DNA from: Halomonas shengliensis
GTDB taxonomy: Bacteria > Pseudomonadota > Gammaproteobacteria > Pseudomonadales > Halomonadaceae
NCBI RefSeq assembly: GCF_900104135.1
Contig: NZ_FNIV01000012.1
Span: forward strand, 1 to 64,000
Direction of reading: 5' to 3'
Length of the DNA stretch: 64,000 nt
The notes under the pieces: model-generated
Databases searched by the model: none
Seen by the model: the letters and a program-made list of their open reading frames with translations, nothing else
Told to the model about the DNA's origin: nothing
Made by a program: the position numbers and the translations under genes
Shown here: positions 20,660 through 29,568 of the stretch, in pieces
How positions within the stretch are numbered: position 1 is the first letter of the stretch
How the letters are laid out: each line of letters opens with the position of its first letter

Positions 20660-21615
20660 CAGCGCAGCAGGCTCGCCACCCGCTCCAGCAGCTCACGGCG
20701 ATCCTCGGCGCCGACGTGTTGCTCGCCGGCATTATCCACGCGCAACAGGGTTCGCCGGGGCCCCAGGCTTTCCAGCACCAGGCTGAGCTCGACCGGCGAG
20801 GCGGAAGTCACCAGCCCCTCCCAGAACCCCTGACGACGCTCCGAGATCGGCAGGTAACGGATCCGATGGGAGAAGCCTTCGGGGTCGCTCTCGAGCAGCT
20901 CGCGGCGCTCCTCCACGGTGAAGTCGCGCTTGAGCTGGTAGTCGAGCTCGGCCCAGGTACGCTCGATGTCCAGGGGCACCTCGACCACCCACTCGTCGCC
21001 GCGCTCGACCAGGCGCAGGCGCTCCTCGCCAGCCAGTCCCTGGGCGCGTAACGAGGCCGCGGTGGCGGCCGAGGCACTGCGCGCGGCGAAGTACTCCTCC
21101 AGGGCGTCCAGGCAGGCGCCCACCGGGCTGCCGGCCTGATCGCAACGCACCTCGCTGTCACCGCTGCGCAGCCCCTGGCGAACGCTGAGCCGTGCCTGGC
21201 GGGTCTCGATCACCCCGCGGCCGATGTCGCTGGCCTCGACGCCGAGGCCACGGCTGCGGGCGAAGCCCTCCAGCAGGGGCCAGACGCTGTCCGGGGCGGC
21301 AGCCACCACCAGCCAGGCGTCATCGCCCACGGCGCGGCGCTCGACGAAGTCACGCTCGACGCGGCCGGCGCCCAGCGCCTGGGGCGCCGGCGCCTCGAAG
21401 CCGTCGTCGCCGGCGCGGAAGCTACCGGCGGCCTCAGGCACCGGCATGGCATCGCGGAAACGCTCACGGTCGCGCCCCTCGGGAAGCACCAGGGGCGGTG
21501 CCTGGCGAGCATCGGCGTAGTCGATGTTGCGGTCGTGGTAGTAGCCGTCGTCGCGGGCGCAGCCGGCCAGGGCGACGAACGCCGCCAGGGGCAGCCATTT
21601 CAGCGCGGGGGTCAT
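20659..21615 (-). CDS. bamC: Outer membrane assembly lipoprotein BamC
   Basis: 318 residues. The signal peptide ends in the lipobox LAGC (cysteine near residue 18 of the chosen start), then an unstructured N-terminal stretch like that which binds BamD, then two helix-grip domains. It is a subunit of the BAM complex inserting outer-membrane beta-barrel proteins. Position between dapA and purC matches E. coli nlpB. I chose the ATG at 21615 over one 15 bp upstream because it directly begins the signal peptide (MTPALKWLPLAAFVALAGC). Confidence 0.9.
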   Translation of the reverse strand: MTPALKWLPLAAFVALAGCARDDGYYHDRNIDYADARQAPPLVLPEGRDRERFRDAMPVPEAAGSFRAGDDGFEAPAPQALGAGRVERDFVERRAVGDDAWLVVAAAPDSVWPLLEGFARSRGLGVEASDIGRGVIETRQARLSVRQGLRSGDSEVRCDQAGSPVGACLDALEEYFAARSASAATAASLRAQGLAGEERLRLVERGDEWVVEVPLDIERTWAELDYQLKRDFTVEERRELLESDPEGFSHRIRYLPISERRQGFWEGLVTSASPVELSLVLESLGPRRTLLRVDNAGEQHVGAEDRRELLERVASLLR

Positions 21616-21661
21616 GGGTCCACCTTGCATCCAGTTCTCCAGGGGTCCGGCGCGGCGCCGA

Positions 21662-22546
21662 TCAGTCGTCGATCAGCCCGGCCAGCTGCAGGGCCTCGCT
21701 GATGGTGGAGTGGTACTTCTCCGAGAGCCAGGTGAGCGGCAGACGGATGCCGGGCTCGATCAGGCCCATGCGGTGGAGCGCCCACTTGACCGGGATCGGG
21801 TTGGCCTCGATGCCCAGGTTGGTGTGCAGCGGCATCAGGCGGGTGTTGAGCTGGTGGGCGCGCTCGGCGTCGCCGGCCACCGCGGCGGCGCAGAGGTCAT
21901 GCATCGCCCGTGGCGCCACGTTGGCGGTCACCGAGATGTCGCCATGGCCGCCCATCAGCATGAAGTCGCAGGCGGTGCCGTCGTCACCGGAGTAGAGCAT
22001 GAAGTCGCTGCCCTTGAGGCGCCCGATCAGGTCCTCGGCGCGCTCCAGGTTGCCGGTGGCATCCTTGAGGCCGGCGATGTTGTCCACCTCGGCCAGGCGC
22101 AGCACGGTCTCGTTGTAGAGGTCCGAACAGGTGCGGCCGGGCACGTTGTAGAGGATCACCGGCAGCTTGCTGCCCTCGGCGACGGCCTTGAAGTGGCGGT
22201 AGAGCCCCTCCTGGGTGGGCTTGTTGTAGTAGGGGCAGACCGACAGGCAGTAGTCGGCCCCCACCTCGCTGGCGTAGCGCGCCAGCTCCACCGCCTCGGA
22301 GGTGGCGTTGGCGCCGGTACCGGCGATCACCGGGATGCGCCCGTCGACCTCCTCCACCACGGCACGGATCACGTCGAAGTGTTCGGCGAAGGACATGGTG
22401 GTGGGCTCGCCGGTGGTGCCGGCGGCGACGATGCCGTCGGTGCCGTTGTCGAGGTGGAAGTTCACCAGGCGGCGCAGCGCCTCCCAGTCGATATCGCCAT
22501 TGACCTTCATCGGCGTCGCCAGGGCGACGATGCTTCCCGTGACCAT
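21662..22546 (-). CDS. dapA: 4-hydroxy-tetrahydrodipicolinate synthase
   Basis: 294 residues. A TIM-barrel aldolase condensing pyruvate with aspartate semialdehyde, the first step of the lysine/diaminopimelate branch. Visible are GTTGEPTTM, the conserved Tyr in YNVPGRT and the Schiff-base lysine in [11 protein letters not shown]. Start ambiguity: [13 protein letters not shown] at 22546 fits E. coli DapA best, but an ATG two codons upstream (22552) is closer to the GAGAGGAAAG site. It heads the operon to purC. Confidence 0.97.
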   Translation of the reverse strand: MVTGSIVALATPMKVNGDIDWEALRRLVNFHLDNGTDGIVAAGTTGEPTTMSFAEHFDVIRAVVEEVDGRIPVIAGTGANATSEAVELARYASEVGADYCLSVCPYYNKPTQEGLYRHFKAVAEGSKLPVILYNVPGRTCSDLYNETVLRLAEVDNIAGLKDATGNLERAEDLIGRLKGSDFMLYSGDDGTACDFMLMGGHGDISVTANVAPRAMHDLCAAAVAGDAERAHQLNTRLMPLHTNLGIEANPIPVKWALHRMGLIEPGIRLPLTWLSEKYHSTISEALQLAGLIDD

Positions 22547-22765
22547 CCTCATCTTTCCTCTCGGTTCGACTGCTGCCGGTACGGCTGCGGCGCCAGGCCC
22601 CGGCCATGCCGGGGCGCAAGGGGCAGGCTGCCCCGCAAGTGTCAAATGGTACTCAGGCGGCCGGAGCCTGTACAGCGGCGGCGCGACTTTCCCCTGCCGC
22701 GCTTTGACAGCCGCTCGGCGGTTGCGTGTAATCGATGCCTCCCCTACCCGACCCTGGAGGCATCC

Positions 22766-23254
22766 ATGAGCGTCAGCATCGGCCAGCCCATCCCCGACTT
22801 CACCGCCCTCGCCACCGGCGACCACGAGATCTCCCTCTCGGCGCTGAAGGGCCGGCAGGTGGTGGTCTACTTCTACCCCAAGGCCAGCACCCCGGGCTGC
22901 ACCACCGAAGGCGGCGACTTCCGCGACCGCAAGGCGGCCTTCGACGCCGCCAACACCGTGATCCTGGGGGTCTCCCGGGACGGCATCCGCGCCCAGGAGA
23001 ACTTCAAGGCCAAGCAAGGCTTCAACTTCGACCTCATCTCCGACAAGGAGGAGGCGGTGTGCCGGCTGTTCGACGTCATCAAGCTCAAGAAGCTCTACGG
23101 CAAGGAGCACCTGGGGATCGAGCGCAGCACCTTCCTGATCGACGCCGAGGGCAGGCTTGCCCGGGAGTGGCGCGGGGTCAAGGTCAAGGGGCATGCCCAA
23201 GAGGTACTGGAGGCGGCCCAGGCACTGCATGAAGGTCGCCTCGACGCCGACTGA
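22766..23254 (+). CDS. bcp: Thioredoxin-dependent peroxiredoxin (BCP/PrxQ type)
   Basis: 162 residues. The peroxidatic cysteine is C45 in [11 protein letters not shown], with the conserved PxxxT/SxxC layout. The resolving cysteine that E. coli Bcp has five residues later is absent (TTEGG). The only other cysteine is C99, so it is either a variant with a different resolving Cys or 1-Cys-like. It reduces hydroperoxides in the cytoplasm. The start has TGGAGG just upstream. Divergent from dapA. Confidence 0.93.
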   Translation: MSVSIGQPIPDFTALATGDHEISLSALKGRQVVVYFYPKASTPGCTTEGGDFRDRKAAFDAANTVILGVSRDGIRAQENFKAKQGFNFDLISDKEEAVCRLFDVIKLKKLYGKEHLGIERSTFLIDAEGRLAREWRGVKVKGHAQEVLEAAQALHEGRLDAD

Positions 23255-23281
23255 CGCACGCCAGCACCGCGCCGGCGACCC

Positions 23282-24382
23282 TCACTCCCCCGCCGGCGCG
23301 ACGTGGCCCTCGTCCTCGCGGTGGCGCTTGATCCCCCGGGGCCAGGCATAGACCAGCGCCTTGAGCAGGGTGGCCAGGGGAATGGCGAAGAAGATTCCCC
23401 AGAAGCCCCAGATCCCGCCGAAGAACAGCACCGCCACGATGATCGACACCGGGTGCAGGTTCACCGCCTCGGAGAACAACACCGGCACCAGCACGTTGCC
23501 ATCCAGCGCCTGAATCACGCCGTAGGCCACCAGCACGTAGAGGAACTCGTCGGTCATGCCGAAGTGGAAGCCGGCCACCGCCGCCACCGGCAGGGTGGCC
23601 ACCGCCGCCCCGATATAGGGCACCAGCACCGAGAAGCCCACCAGCACCGCCAGCAGGGCGGTGTAGGGCAGGCCGAAGAAGGCGAAGGTGATGAAGGCCA
23701 CGGTGCCGACGATCATGATCTCGATGAACTTGCCGCGCACGTAGTTGGCGATCTGGCTGTCCATCTCGTGCCAGATGCGGGTCATCAGGGTGCGCTTCTG
23801 GGGCAGCAGCGAGACGGTGAAGCCCACCAGCGCCTCGCGATCCTTGAGCAGGAAGAACACCAGGATCGGTACCAGCACCAGGTAGACGATCAGCGCCAGC
23901 ACGTTGCCGAGCGAGGCCAGCGACAGCGTCAGGGCGCGCTGCCCGAGCTGGGTGATCTCACGCCCCGCCGCGGCGATCCAGTTCTGGATCTGGTCCGGGG
24001 TGACCAGCTGCGGATAGCGCGCCTGGAGGTCATCGAGCAGCCGCTGGCCGCTGGCGAACATCCGCGGCGTCTCCTGCACCAGCCCCACCAGCTGGTTCCA
24101 GATCAGCGGCATCAGGATCAGCGCCATGGCCAGCAGCAGCCCCACGAAGGCCAGGAAGACCAGCGTCACCGCCAGCAGGTGCGGCACCCGGTGGCGCTCC
24201 AGCCAACTCACCGCCCCCTGCAGCAGGAAGGCCAGCACCAGGGCGGTCAGGAAGGGGGCCAGCATGCGCCCCATGAAGATCACCACCGCGAAGCCCACCA
24301 CCAGCAGCACCAGCAGGATCACCGCCTCCTCGTCGGAGAGGTAGTGGTCGACCCAGCTCTTGAGCACCGCCCGCAGCGTCAT
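23282..24382 (-). CDS. AI-2E transporter (PerM) family permease
   Basis: 366 residues, a multi-span inner-membrane protein with about 7-8 hydrophobic segments (for example AVILLVLLVVGFAVVIFMG, LIVYLVLVPILVFFLL) and the family motif FVPYIG-like LVPYIGAAVATLP near 240. PerM-family proteins include the E. coli AI-2 exporter TqsA and sodium/proton exchangers, so the cargo cannot be named. Its ATG overlaps the stop of the upstream TusA gene by 4 bp (ATGA). Confidence 0.88.
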   Translation of the reverse strand: MTLRAVLKSWVDHYLSDEEAVILLVLLVVGFAVVIFMGRMLAPFLTALVLAFLLQGAVSWLERHRVPHLLAVTLVFLAFVGLLLAMALILMPLIWNQLVGLVQETPRMFASGQRLLDDLQARYPQLVTPDQIQNWIAAAGREITQLGQRALTLSLASLGNVLALIVYLVLVPILVFFLLKDREALVGFTVSLLPQKRTLMTRIWHEMDSQIANYVRGKFIEIMIVGTVAFITFAFFGLPYTALLAVLVGFSVLVPYIGAAVATLPVAAVAGFHFGMTDEFLYVLVAYGVIQALDGNVLVPVLFSEAVNLHPVSIIVAVLFFGGIWGFWGIFFAIPLATLLKALVYAWPRGIKRHREDEGHVAPAGE

Positions 24383-24627
24383 GAGGCGCGCTCCTCGCCC
24401 TTGCGCAACCAGTAGTGGTAGATGCCGTCGCGCTCCTCCCTGGCCGGCATGGCATGGGGGCTGAGCTCGACATAGCTGGCGAAGTCCTGCCAGGAGCCGG
24501 CATCGGTGGCACGCACCTCGAGCAGCTGGCCCGCCTCGAGCCGAGCCAGCGCCTGCTTGGCCTTGAGCAGGGGCAGCGGGCAGGGCAGCCCGCAGACGTC
24601 GAGCACTTGGTCGGGTTGCAGCGACAT
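24379..24627 (-). CDS. TusA-family sulfurtransferase
   Basis: 82 residues with the signature DVCGLPCPLPLLKAKQAL; the first cysteine (C12) corresponds to the persulfide-carrying Cys and is followed by the conserved CPxP. TusA proteins relay sulfur for tRNA 2-thiouridine, molybdopterin and other pathways. Co-translated with the permease gene, an arrangement also seen in other gammaproteobacteria, so it may not be the canonical TusA of tRNA thiolation. Divergent from bepA. Confidence 0.88.
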   Translation of the reverse strand: MSLQPDQVLDVCGLPCPLPLLKAKQALARLEAGQLLEVRATDAGSWQDFASYVELSPHAMPAREERDGIYHYWLRKGEERAS

Positions 24628-24778
24628 GGAGACTCCCGGAAGAATGCAGGAAGGCGCCGCCGGCGTGCCGGCGACGAAAACCCTGAAGGTTTACAGGCAC
24701 CAGAGATTTAAAGGCACTTTGCGGGGCGAATCAATGTCAGAGAGCGAGCGCACGCCCCGCCCGAAGGAGAGCACCCCC

Positions 24779-26245
24779 ATGCCATCGCGCCCCCTCACCC
24801 GCCTCGCCGGCGTGCTGCTCGGCCTCGGCCTGGCGCTCCCCGCCGCCGGCCAGTGGACCACGCCCGGCTGGGAGCAGGAGGCCGAGCTGCCCAGCCTGAC
24901 GAGCGCGGGAAGCCGCGCCGCCGCCGGCGAGGAGTACCGCCTCGGCCGCGCCTGGCTGCGCCAGTTCCGCGCCCGGGCACCGCAGTGGCAGGACCCCATC
25001 GCCCGGGACTACGTGGAGGCGCTGGTGGCGCGCCTGGCGCCTCACAGCGGCCTGGGGGGCAGCGACCTGATCGTCACCCTCGTGGACAGCCACCGCCTCA
25101 ACGCCTTCGCCGTGCCGGGCGGGGTCATCGGGGTCAACGCCGGGCTCTTCGCCTTCGCCGCCCGGGAGGCGGAGCTGGCCTCGGTCCTGGCCCACGAGCT
25201 CGGCCACCTGGCCCAGCGTCACTACGCCCGCGGCCAGGCCCGCGCCGAGCAGACCCAGGTACCGGCCATGGCCGCCATGCTCGCCGGCATGCTGATCGCC
25301 GCGGCGGGCGGCGGCGACGCCGGCATCGGCGTGGCCATGGGCTCCCAGGCCGCCTTCATCCAGGACCAGCTGGCCTACTCGCGACGCTATGAGCAGGAGG
25401 CCGACCGCCTCGGCCTGCAGGTGATGGCCGAGGCCGGCTACGACCCCGAGGCCATGGCGTCGATGTTCCGCGCCATGCAGCGCCTGACCAGCCTGCAGGG
25501 CGGCACCCCCCCGGAGTTCCTGCTCACCCACCCGCTGACGGAGTCGCGGATCAGCGATACCGCGTCGCGCGCCGCCCAGCTCGAGGCCAAGCCCCGCCGC
25601 GAGGACCTGCAATACCACCTGGTGCGCGCCCGGGCGCTGCTGAGCATCCATGCACGCGACCCGCAGCAGTCGCTGACCCGCCAGGCCCAGGACGCCCCAC
25701 CGGCCGCCGCCCGGCGCTACCTGGAGGCGCTGGTCGCCGCCGAGCGCGGCGAGACCACCACCGCCCTGCGCCGGCTCGACGCCCTGGCCCGGGAGTTTCC
25801 CGACCTGAGCCTGCTGCCCGCCTCGGCCGCCGAGGTCGCCCTCGACGCCGGGCGCATCGACGACGCCATCCAGCGCAGTCGGCGCCAGCTGCGGCTGGTA
25901 CCGGGCCATGTGCCTACGCAGCTGGTGCTCGGCGAGGCACTGCTTCAGCGCGACCCGGACGAGGCATGGCGGGTCCTGAGGGAGCTGGCCGAGCGTCGCC
26001 CGGAGGATCCCGGGGTCTTCACGCTGCTGGCGGAAGCCGCGGGGCGCAGCGGCCGCGAGGCCTGGGGCCACCTGGCCCGCGCCGAGCACCAGCAGCTGAC
26101 CGGGCGCATCACCGAGGCGATCCGCCAGCTGGGGGTGGCCCGCCGCGTGGCCGAGCGCGACGGCGACGCCGCCGCCACCGCCCGCATCGACCAGCGCTAC
26201 CAGGCCTTTCTCGGCTACCGTGAGACGCTGGAGGAGTTTCAGTAA
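24779..26245 (+). CDS. bepA: Periplasmic M48 metalloprotease/chaperone BepA
   Basis: 488 residues, the same length as E. coli BepA (YfgC). The signal peptide MPSRPLTRLAGVLLGLGLAL is followed by a zinc protease domain with HELGHLAQRHY, then TPR-like helices in the C-terminal half. It degrades or assists folding of outer-membrane proteins such as LptD. I chose the ATG at 24779, preceded by AAGGAG, over ATGs further upstream that would hide the signal peptide. Divergent from tusA and convergent with nadA through a shared terminator. Confidence 0.92.
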   Translation: MPSRPLTRLAGVLLGLGLALPAAGQWTTPGWEQEAELPSLTSAGSRAAAGEEYRLGRAWLRQFRARAPQWQDPIARDYVEALVARLAPHSGLGGSDLIVTLVDSHRLNAFAVPGGVIGVNAGLFAFAAREAELASVLAHELGHLAQRHYARGQARAEQTQVPAMAAMLAGMLIAAAGGGDAGIGVAMGSQAAFIQDQLAYSRRYEQEADRLGLQVMAEAGYDPEAMASMFRAMQRLTSLQGGTPPEFLLTHPLTESRISDTASRAAQLEAKPRREDLQYHLVRARALLSIHARDPQQSLTRQAQDAPPAAARRYLEALVAAERGETTTALRRLDALAREFPDLSLLPASAAEVALDAGRIDDAIQRSRRQLRLVPGHVPTQLVLGEALLQRDPDEAWRVLRELAERRPEDPGVFTLLAEAAGRSGREAWGHLARAEHQQLTGRITEAIRQLGVARRVAERDGDAAATARIDQRYQAFLGYRETLEEFQ

Positions 26246-26283
26246 GCGCAGGAAAAAGCCAGCGCTGACATGGCCCACAACAA

Positions 26284-26319
26284 AAGACACCCCGAAGGCC
26301 TTGGCCTGCGGGGTGTCTT
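26284..26319. terminator. Bidirectional terminator between bepA and nadA
   Basis: AAGACACCCCG (26284-26294) pairs with CGGGGTGTCTT (26309-26319). T- or A-rich bases flank both sides, so it can serve both convergent genes. Confidence 0.85.
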
Positions 26320-26331
26320 GTGGCTCGACGC

Positions 26332-27360
26332 TCACTTCTGGAAGTTGAGCATCCGCTCCAGGGGCTTGAGCGCGGCCTGGCGCAAGGCGGCGTCGACCCG
26401 GATCTCGCCGTGACCGTGGCGCAGGGCGTCGGCCAGGTTGTCCAGGGCGTTCATCGCCATCCACGGGCAGTGGGCGCAGCTCCTGCAGGTGGCGCCGTTG
26501 CCGGCGGTGGGCGCCTCGAAGAGGGTCTTCTCGGGCACCGCCTGCTGCATCTTGAAGAAGATGCCGCGATCGGTGGCCACGATCAGCTTGTCGTTGGGCA
26601 GCGACTTGGCGGCCTGGATCAGCTGGGAGGTGGAGCCCGCCACGTCGGCCAGCGCCACCACCGAGGCCGGCGACTCGGGGTGCACCAGCACCGCCGCCTC
26701 GGGGTAGAGCGCCTTGAGCTCCTCGACCCCCTGGGCCTTGAACTCCTCATGGACGATGCAGGCACCGTCCCACAGCAGCATGTCGGCGCCGGTCTGCTTC
26801 TGGATGTAGCCGCCGAGGTGCTTGTCCGGTGCCCACAGGATCTTCTCGCCACGGGCCTGCAGGTGCTCGATCACGTCCACGGCGATGGAGGAGGTCACCA
26901 CCCAGTCGGCGCGCGCCTTCACCGCCGCCGAGGTGTTGGCGTAGACCACCACGGTGCGCTCGGGATGGGCATCGCAGAAGGCCGCGAACTCGTCGGCCGG
27001 ACAGCCCAGGTCCAGCGAGCAGGTCGCCTCCAGGGTGGGCATCAGCACGCGCTTCTCCGGGGAGAGGATCTTGGCGGTCTCGCCCATGAAGCGCACCCCG
27101 GCCACCACCAGGGTGTCGGCCTGGTGACGGGCGCCGAAGCGTGCCATCTCCAGGGAATCCGCCACGCAGCCGCCGGTCTCCTCGGCGAGCTGCTGGATGG
27201 CGTCGTCGGTGTAGTAGTGGGCCACCAGGACGGCGTTGTGGGCCTCGAGAAGGCGCTTGATCTCCTCGATGCGGGCCTCGTCCTCGGCGGGGATTCGGGT
27301 GGGGCAGTAGGTGCGGGTCAGGTGCTCACGCACCTGGGCACGGGAAGTCATGATCGTCAT
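26332..27360 (-). CDS. nadA: Quinolinate synthase A
   Basis: 342 residues from the chosen ATG. It condenses iminoaspartate with dihydroxyacetone phosphate to quinolinate. The three cysteines that bind the 4Fe-4S cluster are in [15 protein letters not shown] and the [10 protein letters not shown] region. Start uncertain: a GTG at 27372, ATG at 27360 and ATG at 27351 are all in frame and none has a strong ribosome site. Supplies the substrate of NadC, also in this window. Confidence 0.96.
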   Translation of the reverse strand: MTIMTSRAQVREHLTRTYCPTRIPAEDEARIEEIKRLLEAHNAVLVAHYYTDDAIQQLAEETGGCVADSLEMARFGARHQADTLVVAGVRFMGETAKILSPEKRVLMPTLEATCSLDLGCPADEFAAFCDAHPERTVVVYANTSAAVKARADWVVTSSIAVDVIEHLQARGEKILWAPDKHLGGYIQKQTGADMLLWDGACIVHEEFKAQGVEELKALYPEAAVLVHPESPASVVALADVAGSTSQLIQAAKSLPNDKLIVATDRGIFFKMQQAVPEKTLFEAPTAGNGATCRSCAHCPWMAMNALDNLADALRHGHGEIRVDAALRQAALKPLERMLNFQK

Positions 27361-27487
27361 CGTGTCTACCACTGTGACCGGCAGGGGCTCCCCCTGCGCA
27401 TTGCGGGAACATCCCGGCCGCGCGCTCCGCGCGGTGGATGCGCCGATGAGCCTGGCCGCGTCTCTCGCCTGCAGGCTCCCGAGGCCT

Positions 27488-27539
27488 ATTCTAGACCACG
27501 ACGCTGGGGAATTGACCCCTCCCGGTCAAGGAATCGTCA
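27488..27539 (-). promoter_or_regulatory. Possible nadA promoter/operator region
   Basis: A -10-like TAGAAT (27488-27493, minus strand) lies upstream of nadA, and a short palindrome TTGACC-N6-GGTCAA (27522-27539) lies in the area where an upstream operator would be. I see no matching -35 at the right distance. Confidence 0.25.
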
Positions 27540-27587
27540 CCCCGGCATGGCAGCCTGGTCGGCCGGGTGCATGCACCCCAACCGAAA

Positions 27588-27616
27588 ACGCCCCGACCTC
27601 TGGGAGGCCGGGGCGT
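27588..27616 (-). terminator. Terminator of the tRNA-Lys operon
   Basis: A 13-bp stem with one mismatch (27588-27600 with 27604-27616) is followed on the minus strand by TTTTCGG. It lies just after the second tRNA-Lys. Confidence 0.85.
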
Positions 27617-27622
27617 CGGAAT

Positions 27623-27698
27623 TGGTGGGTCGTGTAGGATTCGAACCTACGACCAATTGGTTAAAAGCCAACTGCTCTACCAACTGAGCTAACGACCC
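27623..27698 (-). tRNA. tRNA-Lys (UUU), copy 2
   Basis: Folds into a full cloverleaf: acceptor GGGTCGT/ACGACCC, D-arm GCTC-GAGC, anticodon loop CTTTTAA (anticodon UUU), T-loop TTCGAAT, discriminator A and an encoded CCA. It is identical to the copy at 27726-27801 and is transcribed after it. Confidence 0.97.
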
Positions 27699-27725
27699 GA
27701 GCTTGCGAACAAGCCTCGGTCCGGA

Positions 27726-27801
27726 TGGTGGGTCGTGTAGGATTCGAACCTACGACCAATTGGTTAAAAGCCAACTGCTCTACCAACTGAGCTAACGACC
27801 C
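27726..27801 (-). tRNA. tRNA-Lys (UUU), copy 1
   Basis: Same sequence as the tRNA at 27623-27698, separated by 27 bp, with an encoded CCA end. It is proximal to the promoter at 27818-27846, so both are probably cut from one transcript. Confidence 0.97.
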
Positions 27802-27817
27802 GTCCGAACGGGGGCAG

Positions 27818-27846
27818 ATAATACTGATCCCCCCTCCGGCTGGCAA
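27818..27846 (-). promoter_or_regulatory. Strong tRNA-Lys promoter
   Basis: On the minus strand TTGCCA (27841-27846), exactly 17 bp, then TATTAT (27818-27823), followed by a GC-rich discriminator CTGCCCCCG. That discriminator type is typical of stable-RNA promoters under stringent (ppGpp/DksA) control, which is an inference here. Confidence 0.75.
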
Positions 27847-27877
27847 GGGATTTTTTGCCTTTTGTCGCCGACGCGAC

Positions 27878-28729
27878 TCAGCGGCGCCCCTTGGGCTTGC
27901 GCATCGCCTGCACCGGCTTGCGCTTGTGCTTGTCGCGGCTCCAGCGGTTTTTCTCGTCCGGGGTCAGGTCCGGCACCTTGCGCGGCGGCAGGCCGGCCAG
28001 CTCGGCCAGGTCGTCGATCTCCTCCTGGGAGAGCTCCACCCACTCGCCGGCCTTGGCCCGCTTGTCGAGGAAGATGTTGCCGTAGCGCACCCGCTTGAGG
28101 CGGCTGACGGTCAATCCCTGGGACTCCCACAGGCGACGCACCTCGCGGTTGCGCCCCTCCATGATGACCACGTGGAACCAGGTGTTGATGCCCTCGCCGC
28201 CGAACTCCTGGACGTCGGTGAAGCGCGCCGGGCCGTCGTCGAGCATCACCCCCTCGACCATGGTCACCACCTGCTCCTTGGTCACCTCGCCCATCACCCG
28301 CACGGCGTACTCGCGCTCCACCTGGGTGGAGGGGTGCATCAGCCGGTTGGCGAGCTCGCCGTCGGTGGTGAACAGCAGCAGGCCGCTGGTGTTGATGTCG
28401 AGGCGGCCGATGGCGATCCAGCGCTCACCCTTGAGCCGCGGCAGCCGGTCGAACACGGTGCGCCGCCCCTCCGGGTCCTTGCGGGTGCAAAGCTCCCCCT
28501 CGGGCTTGTTGTACATGATCACCCGCCGCGGCACCTCCTCGGCGCCGCGCAGGGTCACCGGGCGGTTGTCGAAGAGCACCTTGTCGCGGGTCTCGATGCG
28601 GTCGCCCAGGGTCGCCACCTGGCCGTTGACCCTGACCCGGCCATCGGCGATGGCGGTCTCCATCTCGCGGCGCGAGCCGAGCCCGGCGCGGGCCAGGACC
28701 TTCTGCAGTTTTTCGCTGGTGTTGCTCAT
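27878..28729 (-). CDS. rluB: 23S rRNA pseudouridine(2605) synthase RluB
   Basis: 283 residues. An N-terminal S4 RNA-binding domain ([20 protein letters not shown]) is followed by the RsuA-family synthase domain with the catalytic Asp in [14 protein letters not shown]. The C-terminal tail is lysine/arginine-rich. Its ATG overlaps the scpB stop (ATGA), so scpA-scpB-rluB is one coupled operon, the usual arrangement in gammaproteobacteria. Confidence 0.95.
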   Translation of the reverse strand: MSNTSEKLQKVLARAGLGSRREMETAIADGRVRVNGQVATLGDRIETRDKVLFDNRPVTLRGAEEVPRRVIMYNKPEGELCTRKDPEGRRTVFDRLPRLKGERWIAIGRLDINTSGLLLFTTDGELANRLMHPSTQVEREYAVRVMGEVTKEQVVTMVEGVMLDDGPARFTDVQEFGGEGINTWFHVVIMEGRNREVRRLWESQGLTVSRLKRVRYGNIFLDKRAKAGEWVELSQEEIDDLAELAGLPPRKVPDLTPDEKNRWSRDKHKRKPVQAMRKPKGRR

Positions 28730-29568
28730 GAGTCGTCGTTCTCACTGGGTGTGGATTCCGCCCCCGGGGCAGCGTCATCGTCGACGCGGCCCCGGGCGCG
28801 TTCGGACAGGCGGGCTTCGAGGTCGGCGAAGCTCAGCCCGGTCCGCTCGGACGCCGTCCCGGCGTTCTCGTCGTCGGCCCTCCCGGCCGTCGTCTCGGGG
28901 GAGGCGACGCCTGCCGCCTCTCCCACTGTCTCGTCGTGATCATCTGCCGGCGCCTCGGCCGGCGCGTCCGCCTGGGCGAGGATCTCGGCCTGGGCCGGCG
29001 GTGGCCCCTCCGGATCGTCCTCCGGCGCCTCGAAGGCCTTGAGCTCGTGCATCGGCGGCAGCTCATCGAGGGTCTTGAGGCCGAAGTCGTCGAGGAAGCC
29101 GCGGGTGGTGGCGTAGACCGCCGGGCGGCCCGGCACGTCGCGATGGCCCACCACGCGGATCCAGCCGCGCTCCAGCAGGGTGCGCATGATCGAGCCGCTC
29201 ACGGTGACGCCGCGCACCTCCTCGATGTCGCCGCGGGTCACCGGCTGACGATAGGCGATCAGCGCCAGGGTCTCCAGCAGCGCCCGGGAGTAGCGCTGGG
29301 GGCGCTCGTCCCACAGCCGCGATACCCAGGGCGAGAGCCGCGGGCGGATGCGCAGCTGGTAGCCGGAGGCGGTCTCGATCAGCTCCATGGCACCGCGCTC
29401 GTGGCGCATGCCGAGGCGCTCCAGCGCCTCGCGCAGGGCGCGACGCGGCGGGCGCTCATGGTCGTCGAAGAGCGCCTCGAGGCGCTCCAGGGCCAGCGGC
29501 TCGCCGGCGGCCAGCAACGCGGCCTCGAGGATCTCGTCCAGGGCCTCGGGGTATTCCATGGCGGTCAT
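28726..29568 (-). CDS. scpB: Segregation and condensation protein ScpB
   Basis: 280 residues. The first two thirds are the tandem winged-helix ScpB fold ([13 protein letters not shown] at the start, then [23 protein letters not shown]). The last roughly 90 residues are an acidic, Ala/Pro-rich low-complexity tail that makes it longer than typical ScpB (about 180-200). Partner of ScpA and SMC/MksB-type proteins in chromosome compaction. Its ATG overlaps the scpA stop by 4 bp. GGAGGAG lies upstream of the chosen ATG. Confidence 0.93.
   Translation of the reverse strand: MTAMEYPEALDEILEAALLAAGEPLALERLEALFDDHERPPRRALREALERLGMRHERGAMELIETASGYQLRIRPRLSPWVSRLWDERPQRYSRALLETLALIAYRQPVTRGDIEEVRGVTVSGSIMRTLLERGWIRVVGHRDVPGRPAVYATTRGFLDDFGLKTLDELPPMHELKAFEAPEDDPEGPPPAQAEILAQADAPAEAPADDHDETVGEAAGVASPETTAGRADDENAGTASERTGLSFADLEARLSERARGRVDDDAAPGAESTPSENDDS

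Noticed and set aside
24506..24778. Upstream extension of bepA
   Set aside because: It would bury the signal peptide and overlap the divergent tusA gene; a better ribosome site precedes 24779.
27623..27801. Tandem repeat resembling an attachment-site duplication
   Set aside because: Both units are complete tRNA-Lys genes with CCA ends; no integrase or island boundary lies nearby.
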